Shown piece by piece: positions 56,575-64,000 of a stretch of DNA of 64,000 nucleotides. The notes under the pieces were generated by a model that saw only the letters and a list, made by a program, of their open reading frames with translations, made no database searches and was not told the DNA's origin. A program made the position numbers and the translations under genes. The stretch lies in contig KB445807.1 of the NCBI GenBank assembly GCA_000320605.2, forward strand, positions 679,321-743,320. The letters run 5' to 3'. Numbering within the stretch: position 1 is the stretch's first letter; every line of letters starts with the position of its first letter. The DNA comes from Gelatoporia subvermispora B (lineage: Eukaryota > Basidiomycota > Agaricomycetes > Polyporales > Gelatoporiaceae).

Positions 56575-58218
56575 ATGCCACATCCTCTTCACGCACGGTC
56601 AGCTTCAGATGGTGGGGGGCAGCCACCAAGATGGCCGCAGCCTGCCTTCCCTCCGGGTGTTTATCTGCAACCGCCTCATCCATACTATGGTTATGCACAC
56701 CCACAGGTCGTCCCCGGATACCCGCCATCTACTGTTCCTAGTGTCTACCCACTGCCAGCAGGTCCTAGGTCAGGTCGCGGGGGTCCCCAGGGTGCATGGA
56801 CGCCCGGGTCCACCAGATCGCAACCCATGGTCTTCGTGACTCCCTGGTTCGGGCCCACTGCTACGTTGTGGCCGGGTGGCTACTATACGCCACATGGGAT
56901 GGGCGCACCGCTTCCGCCATCGCCCATCCGTCGATCGTCATCGGCACCTCATGAGCCGACCTTCCGTCATGATGAAGCGAAGCACTTTGACAAGATCGAC
57001 AAGTTCGCTGGGGGGCCCAACTGTGCGCACGTAGTATCAACTATCTCAGATGTGTAGCTCTGACTTCGGCATGTGCTAGACGGGCCCGTCCTCGAGCCCC
57101 TCGTCCTCAAGAAGCTTAATGTGAAGCCTGATATCAATCCCCTTCTTGGCCCACAGAAAGAAGGAAGTCCTCATCTTACATGGAACATGCTCTTCCCCAC
57201 CGCACAGTGCCAGCGCTCTGATGAGGATCCCCGTACTTCCTGGCGTGAAGGCCGCGACGCACCCGCCACCTGGCCTCGCGTCATGCGCTTACAGATCGTC
57301 TCCAAGGCCTTCCCGTGGGTCTTCGACATCCATGCGTTCAACTCAGCAACCGGCGTGACGTGCGGCGACCTCCTCGACAGAATCCACCTTTGCCTACAAG
57401 AGCGCGTCTCGCAGGCGCAGCTCGACAGCGCCCCGGCGGAGCTCAAGGGTGTAATGGGCGAGGCATACCGGTATAACCGCTCGCCCGAGCCTGACGTGCC
57501 CGGTGGGCGGCTGCCCAACACGATGCTCCGCTGCGACTGGCTCGCATTCGACACGACGTTCGGGGGCATCGTCAGAAACGACAAGCTCGCGAAGGAGCGC
57601 GGAGGTACGCAGGCGCGAGTGACGTTCGAGCTGCTGTGCCTTGCGCGCGCGCCGGACGCCGCCGCCACCGCAAGGCGCAGACGTCGCGGATTGTCGCAGT
57701 CTTCTGCGCGTGTCCCGCGCGGACAAGCGCGACCGCGAGCGGCCTCTCGCGAGGCCGTTCTCCCCGACCAGCCTTCCCCAGTGGATGTCCCCACTATCAA
57801 CGTTGAAGATACCACAGTTCCAACTCCTCCCACAGCTCCACCACCCCTTTCCCGCTCAACTTCTCAATATCCTCAGACGACGAAGGTGCACGTACCAGAA
57901 ACGGAGGCACAGGCGCTCGCGCAAATTGAAGGTATACTCCAACAAATGCGGCAAAGGCTCTTGCCCGACGTAAATCGATTTGTCGCACACATGGATACAG
58001 CGCAGAGCACCGGGCGACCGCCGACGGAGCTCGTTGTCAATGACCACAATCGGCTTTCCGGGCTGCTTGATGAAACTCTAGCACAGCTTGATGCGGTCCC
58101 GGTCAAGCGTTCGGAGGTGCAGAAATGGCGTGAAGCACGCGAGGTGCGGAGGAGCGCTATACGCGAGGTGCAAGAGTTAATGAGCAAATTCGATCGTGCT
58201 TGGTCAAGTGCTGCATAA
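56575..58218 (+). CDS. DUF6699-type protein with a BAG-like C-terminal domain, 528 aa
   Basis: Exons 56575-57022 and 57080-58218 join to 528 residues. The join recreates the family motif YGPVLEPLVLKKL. The N-terminus is Pro/Tyr-rich (PPHPYYGYAHPQVVPGYPPS), probably disordered. The DUF6699-like core runs from INPLLGP through TWNMLFPTAQCQRSDEDPRT, TWPRVMRLQIVSKAFPWVFD and GVTCGDLLDRIHLCLQERVS to RCDWLAFDTTFGGIVRND. After a basic, Pro-rich linker the last about 110 residues are helical (QALAQIEGILQQMRQRLLPD, then HNRLSGLLDETLAQLDAVPV, EVRRSAIREVQELMSKFDRA) and look like a BAG domain, which in other proteins binds the Hsp70 ATPase domain. The continuous frame supports a true fusion. The function of DUF6699 is unknown. 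Confidence 0.75.
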
Positions 58219-58382
58219 CCATCAGAACCTGAAGCATTGAGAAATGTGCGAATAAAGGAGGCTGCGGGGACGCCCATTGAATGGCTCGATACACAAATCG
58301 TTCTATCACCAGAGATTGAAATCAGGAATATATGTATCTTTGGATGATCCTCCATAAATTACACAATTTTCGCAAACATTTT

Positions 58383-59985
58383 TCAAACTCGGATCCAAAG
58401 AAGTGACGAAGACACAATCTGTGCTTTACTCCCTCTGCGCTCCTGCCCAGGAACCCACTCTGCATAACCGTTGATCACTCCCTGATCGGTGTTTGCGGTT
58501 ACGACTACCCTCTCGCGGCCGAGTCCTGCAGGGTCGATGGCGGTCACCATAGCATCCACCTGTGGCGCAGGTCCACCTGAACTAGAGAGACAGAAAGTGC
58601 CCTCCCATGTTGGAGGTAAAAATACCCAAGCTGGCCCGTGGAGTGTGCTCGTTGTAAGATTGAGTACATGATCTACAGGAGCCTCGAATATCTTGACAAG
58701 GAGAGGCGCATTGGTTGTGTGGGCATCGATCATGAAGTCGCCTTCTGTCCCATCGAGAGAAGTCGACACAAGCGTCGTAGTCAGGTTCATGAGACTGTAG
58801 ATCACGATGCGTCAATGCCAAGGAACTATAAGGGATACCATGCGCATCATACCCGTTGGAGGTCTGCGTCGAAAGCACCGTGGGATTACCATCGGCGCCA
58901 TTCAACAGCTTCACGCCCGCTTCCGTAAATGCGAAAGCAGAAAGCATCACGAGTTGACCCGATATTGTGAAGGAGCCTCTGATTTGGTCGTGCCGTGTAG
59001 TAAGTATGAGTCGCCGAGCTACGAGTGACTGGTGAGCCCTCGTTAGCACTGCGCGCTACACCCATAACTAATAGGCTTGGACACACCAAGGCCGTGATGG
59101 GCGCATCCACGGTGACCAGCTCGACGGAATCGAAGAATACCTCGCCTTCCAGGTCCCCGACTTCGAGAGCGAACTTGATCATGTCTGTCCGAAGGTCCTT
59201 CACGAGGGTCGGGATCCCCGCGGAACTTGGAGGAAGCCGAACCTCGATGTCGAAATTCGTCCAATATCTTCTTCCACCATCCAGATGTTCGGGGGTCTCC
59301 ACGGTGGTTAAGGCTTCCACATCGATGGTAGGGTATTGAAGGAGGCACTCACGTAGACGCCGACGCCGTATTGTCCCCCTGGTCTCACAAGACAGACAGC
59401 AGTGTTCTCGAATTCATCGTCATATTTGTAAGACATTGCTATATCGACAATCATGCGATCCGAGTCTGCTGGCGCCGTAGCCGTGATACGAACCGAACCC
59501 TTCGCGAGGAGTCCCCGAGAGAGCAGATACAACGTGTCTGATGAAAGTGGGAGCTCGATGGAAGTAGATGAGATATGTAAAGAGTCTTCCTGGCCACTAT
59601 CGCGATGTTTTGTCCTTGTCCAATTCGCGAACATCACACATGAAGACGGCTTGGGTCGCATCTCAACCTCTGCTGGCTTTCGAGTCTGATACCATATCGG
59701 TGAGATTGTAGAAAGGTATAACTTATATAAGAAGGAGCACACCAGTTTTCCAAGATACAAATTGTCTTTGCGTAGTGCATGGCTACAGACCGAAAACAAG
59801 AGCGCTAGACCAATTACGAAACAGATCACGCTGCAGCCGAAGGCTTTGCGGCGAAGTTCATCGTGGGAGGTCGTGTCTAAGGTCAGCTTGTTATCGTCTT
59901 GGGATAGTCTATCGATTTTTAGCAAGAAGTTCTCATCGAGCTTACACGAGCCTCGAATTTGCGCCGATGATTGTTGACCAGCCAT
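58383..59985 (-). CDS. Single-pass membrane protein with adhesin-like beta repeats (E5)
   Basis: Starts at the ATG at 59983-59985 (MAGQQSSAQIRGSCKLDENF). The basic stretch ELRRKA precedes a membrane helix (CSVICFVIGLALLFSVCSHA). First module: IELPLSSDTLYLLSRGLLAK..YGVGVY. Second: FDIEVRLPPSSAGIPTLVKD..VFFDSVELVTVDAPI. Repeats: SLVARRLILTTRHDQIRGSF, then DGTEGDFMIDAHTTNAPLLV and LNLTTSTLHGPAWVFLPPTW. The C-terminus is VPGQERRGSKAQIV. The RTSN motif is relaxed to TTRHDQ and HTTNAP. Same exon plan as E1-E3; some introns are placed by analogy. Confidence 0.75.
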
Positions 59986-60476
59986 CAAGCACGACTACTT
60001 CCGCCAGTCCTAGAGCTCAAGTGCAAGGGGGTAGTTCAGTGCAGGAGCAAGCGCACAGAGCTCTCAAGAGTCCATTGTAACTGTATTTGACACTTGACGG
60101 GCGTCCCTTGTCCAGACCCTGTCAGGGAGCATGCTCGTGTGACTCACTATTGGCTAATGCTCGACATTCAAGAGCACGTTCTATGTTACTATCAGCGGCA
60201 TATCGCCGAGCACACCACTTGATACACCTGCGAGAGATTGATAGTATTGCGATGAGGAAGCAGCTAGGCTCAGCGTAGCGGAGGTACACGACCAAGCGCG
60301 GTACCGACAAGCGACTGGCGCGTTAGAAAGGACAGCAATAGGAAATAAGTCACCGATCTGCCAGAGCGAGAGAGAGCGCGAGAGGGGGAACCAGGAAGAC
60401 AGTCAGGGAAAAGATGGACGCGGAAGGGTATGCGGCCTCGCGGAGGCAACGTGTCGCGCGCAGGTCGAGCATGGGC
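59986..60476. other. Spacer between E5 and the Tos1-like gene
   Basis: Likely E5 promoter next to 59986 and the 3' flank of the Tos1-like gene next to 60476. No other feature recognised. Confidence 0.4.
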
Positions 60477-62343
60477 TTAGTGGCCGTGGCGACGGCGGTG
60501 TGCGCCCATGAACGAGCGGGGGCGCTCCGAGCGGCGCGTGTTCGTGTCGAACGAGACGAGCATGGAGGGGGAGTTGAGGTACCCGTCGATGATGCTGCGG
60601 GTGACCGCGGTCTGGGTGTAGTCCCAGTCCGAGAGGCGCTGGATGAGGATCTGGTCCGTCTGCACGTCGAGGATGACCGCGTATGTGACGACCGAGTCGA
60701 GCGGGCGGGCGAAGAAGTTGTTGTTCCCCGAGCCGGTCGCGCCCTTGAACGAGTACACCTCCGAGACGCCCTGGTCCGGGTTCGCGCCCGCGGCGTTCAG
60801 GTTCTCGAGGATGTCAAGCTCGCCACACCCGCCCGGGCTGCCCATCCCGCGGCAGTTGCACCCGTACTGCGCCGAGCGCACGACCTGGGCGTTCAGCCCC
60901 CAAATCGCGGGCGTCTTGCTGGGCGTCGAAGACGGCGGCATGTCGAAGGTCATGACGAACATCTTCGAATCGCCCCAACCGTGGTTGGCCGTACCGCGGG
61001 AGAAGCCGTCGCACGGGCTGTCCTGGCAGGTCTCCGCGGTCATAATGTTCTATGAAGACGGTCAGATGGCGAGGAAAGACCAGATGTAGGACAACACGCA
61101 CAATCTGGCTGTTCTCGTCAAGGAAACCGTTGTAAACTTGTTCATTGGCAGAAGCTGCCGCACCGTTCCAGGTGCCGTTGGCGTAGGACTGGCTGGCACC
61201 AGCACAGACTACAGACCATTAGCACAGGCGAAGCACAGCCATGTCACAGATACTCACTGCTCCATTCGCCACTAGCACCTCCACCGTCGTTGTTCATGAA
61301 AACCAAGTTAGTGGGAGCTTGTCCCGAGGTGAAAGAACTGGTCTGTTTCCACGTGGCCGCACTGGTGTTTGCGGGCTGGTAGACAGCGATGTTGTGGATG
61401 TTCATAGGACCCTGGAAGACGATGGTCATCTCCTCATCGAAGGGGGCGAGGTTCCCTGAGTGAGAATGTGCGTCAGTCGGACATGTCTTGCATGTAGGGA
61501 ACTACAGTATGATAGCGTTGATCTCCTGTGGGACGGGCCGCGCCTCTGAGTCATCGTGACTAGCACGTAGGTACAGCAAAAATCCTAAGCCTCACTAGGT
61601 TGACGATTCTATGACCGACCCAAAGCAATGAAATTCTCGCATTACTTCCGGGGGTGGCGTTTCATCAAAACGATCAACAGATTGCTTCTGCGGGGTCATG
61701 CATTCGCCCGCTCTGTTCAACAGACTGCAGAGTCTATATCATTGGACTCTCCGTGCCTGTATGGTAAGGGATACGCCAGATACTGGCGCGGAGAGCATCA
61801 ACGGGGTAGACAGAACCGTTTGATGTTCCATGCATGTTCCCGACCTATGCCCGCCCCCTGGCAACACTCTGTTGGTGATAGCATCGAGTACTACAGAAAG
61901 ATGACGGCGTCACATCTAGGTGTTCTATTTCCGTCCGGCGGCCAAGGATGAGGCGAAACGCTTGTTCGCGCTCGGCTCCAGTGCCCAGTCGGTTGCTATC
62001 CTCCCCAAAGCCAAACAAACCCCTCTAGCGCCGCCGGCTGCCCCTCGAGCCGCGGCCGCATAGCCAGAGGCGCGGCAGCCTGCCAAGACTCTGTGATCAC
62101 CAAGGGGGACTTACCACTGATCTGCTTCTCCTGCTGGATGCACGAGGGGTTGACAGTGCATGAAGGCCACTCGCCAGGGATGATATCCGTGACTTGCATG
62201 TAGCTACCAGTGCCGCCGACATGGGTGTACTTGAGCGCGCTGAGGGAGCCGCTAGTCGAGGCGGGCACGAGGTTATTGGGCGTAATCTGGGCGCGTGCGC
62301 CCGCGAAGAGCGTCGAGGCTGCGACAAGGGACAACGAGAGCAT
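60477..62343 (-). CDS. Secreted Tos1-like cell-wall glycosyl hydrolase
   Basis: Exons 62343-62115, 61455-61258, 61208-61102 and 61049-60477 sum to 1107 bases, 368 residues, all joins in frame. A signal peptide (MLSLSLVAASTLFAGARA) is followed by the N-terminal domain (GGTGSYMQVTDIIPGEWPSC, NIHNIAVYQPAN). The C-terminal domain contains the catalytic-looking CNCRGMGSPGGCGELDILE, with the ELDILE acidic triad as in GH16-type enzymes, and SVVTYAVILDVQTDQILIQR. This matches the YJL171C/Tos1 family of fungal wall proteins, thought to act on beta-glucan. No GPI-type C-terminus is visible (it ends in a His/Arg-rich tail). The first intron is about 659 nt, more than ten times the others. A TATA-like element lies at 62484-62489. 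Confidence 0.88.
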
Positions 62344-64000
62344 GTTGAAACGAAGGACTATGTGTGTCAAATGAATGTGCCGGAACGCAAATGAAGGTGG
62401 TGTCGTCCTTGACGAGCCTGTGCACTGAACGCCACGAAAACGAACGGTCGGAGAGGGGTCGAGGAACACAACGTCCGGAGCCGCTTTATATCAGTCGGAA
62501 ATAGACGATCATTGTTCGGCAATTTTCGAGACTCGTCGCCAGGCACGGGCGGCGTGGGAGCCTAGGCTCGAAATGCACACGTTCCCCGGTGTAATGTTTG
62601 CTCGAGCCATACTCACGGAGGAATGGACGGAGGTTGCATGGCGAGCGGACGAAAGGTGTTTCGCCTCCGGATGCGGTTGCTGTAGATCGCAGTAGACAGT
62701 GTATTCATTGGATGGCGATCGGATATTAGGAACTAACGTCGATCGTGGTTAGCTACTACCCTACGGCTATTTCACGTTGACAGCAAGATCCGTCTCGAGG
62801 ATCTCGACATGGGTGTTCCATTTCTCGGAGCGAGTTACACAGCGAGAAGTTTGCGGTATAATACGGGTTGCATGAGTCCGGGAGCTCCAACCATGTTCGC
62901 CGAGAGCACGTTCAAATAGGTTCAAGTAAGCTTTTAGTATGCACTCAGCGTCAGCAGAGACCGGAGACAGAAAGATGCTTGGCAAATGAACGTTTAATTC
63001 TTACCACCGGTACAGTTGATGAACAAATCACCGCATCCCGAAAGCATGGAAATGAAAACACCGCGGATCTCGTGTTGAATGCGTGTTCGTGCGACCGGTT
63101 TCCCATACGAGTTTCTATAACAAATCCCCGGATTAGTGATCATAGGGTTCTTCAAATACCAGCTCATAACATCATTCTCAAGCACCTCTCTGCTCATGAA
63201 GCTTCACATGCAAGCTCAATCTGAGTGGGTGAATCATTGAAGCAAAGCAGAGACTTCCGAGCAGACACGTCCTCAGGTAATACTCTATTATCATCAAGCC
63301 CCATAAGTAGCGAGCTAAGACACTACTAAGAGCTATTCCTCAAATTGACAAGAAAGTTACACGATGATAAGCCTCGATCAGGAAGTATTTAGGGTTAGGG
63401 TTAGGACCACTTAGAAGCCAAAAAAAACGGCCTGCCCAGCCCGAGGGCCAAAGCAGGACAGGAAAATATTTAGACGGTGCATGAGCCGAAGCCCATACAA
63501 ACCGTAGGTTCCCTCTGAGGACAAGGTCGCCGTGCTATGGAAGGCCCCCACGGCCCACGGACCCAGGTACATGAAGGGGCTCGTGCCATCAAGGTAAGTA
63601 TGAGGTGTTCAGACGACCGGGATCTCCTTTATATACGGCGCGCGCTGTGCGCACGGACCAGGTCGCGCGTGAGATGTCTCGGAACTTGCCGTAGCGTCGC
63701 TGATTGGGTGCCGCTAGGAATGCTAGGAGTCTCAGACGAATGTCCAGACTCTATGAGACATATTACTGAGAGGCATAAAGAGGGAGAAAATATAGCAGAC
63801 TGAACAGGCATTGCACCAGTGGTAACTGGTTGCCTGGTAATTGCAGGCCGCCTTGCTGAACAAACGCACACGCATGCCAGCCCGGGCGCAGTCATGTATG
63901 CCATTGACATTGCCCACCACGCGTAGAACACCTGGCATTAGACGCGAAGTATCATACACCTGACCTACGGTAATGAGGTTTTTGCGGAAGCCATACATCA
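62344..64000. other. Right-end interval, no firm gene
   Basis: The first about 150 bases are the promoter of the Tos1-like gene. Minus-strand frames at 62767-62985 (DAECILKAYLNLFERALGEH) and 62994-63197 (MSWYLKNPMITNPGICYRNS) look protein-like and may be adjacent exons of one small gene, but no family is recognised and the start is unclear. A frame at 63732-63998 (LITVGQVYDTSRLMPGVLRV) may be part of a gene that continues past the window. Confidence 0.35.
63389..63405 (+). repeat. Short interstitial telomere-type repeat
   Basis: TTAGGGTTAGGGTTAGG, almost three copies of the common fungal telomere unit, followed by non-telomeric sequence. It is too short to call a telomere and could mark an old repair or fusion event. 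Confidence 0.7.

Noticed and set aside
1..64000. CRISPR arrays, bacterial operons and riboswitches
   Set aside because: The window is eukaryotic. No regularly spaced identical repeats were seen, and the short tandem tract at 7.4 kb has no spacers.

Overview
The window is a fungal nuclear contig, most likely from an agaricomycete basidiomycete. Protein genes are cut by many 45-75 nt GT-AG introns. The gene content fits that group: a TKL-type kinase, a DUF6699-type protein, a Tos1-like wall protein, a proteinase K-type subtilase, a DH-BAR-SH3 RhoGEF and intron-bearing tRNAs. All assignments come from reading translated sequence and splice signals; no database search was possible.

Left half (1-36.5 kb). 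Genes are sparse and embedded in old, degenerate repeats. Four relatives of one family stand out: 2790-5822 (+), 27160-27936 (-), 28193-30696 (-) and 33469-36447 (-). Each starts with MGKK and a helical N-terminal domain that resembles the four-helix bundle of MLKL/HeLo-type cell-death proteins. Three of them continue into a kinase-like domain with a degenerate catalytic core, and two also have a conserved C-terminal block (YWSLDP..CPGPWP). Two copies look intact and two are broken; one of the broken ones carries a small inverted-repeat transposon inside a coding exon. Between them lie a TKL-like kinase (13.5-15 kb), an AIG1-like P-loop GTPase (15.3-16.9 kb), a low-complexity protein (8.6-9.8 kb), the RhoGEF (21.4-23.7 kb) and a small membrane/coiled-coil protein (31.7-32.2 kb). 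Fragments of two of these host genes, the 5' part of the 31.7 kb gene and the 3' part of the 8.6 kb gene, recur as decayed copies inside dispersed repeats.

Right half (37.4-62.4 kb). Genes are denser: an acylphosphatase, two tRNA-Leu(AAG) genes, a secreted subtilase, a small unknown protein with a transposon-split pseudogene copy beside it, a tRNA-Gln(CTG), a DUF6699 protein with a BAG-like C-terminus, and a Tos1-like wall glycosidase. Interleaved are five paralogues of a single-pass membrane protein with adhesin-like beta repeats (38.8, 40.8, 51.1, 53.2 and 58.4 kb), all with the same exon plan.

The two expanded families, the 4HB-pseudokinase proteins and the adhesin-like membrane proteins, are the most interesting content. 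Their co-location is observed. Any joint function, for example self/non-self recognition coupled to cell death, is only a hypothesis.
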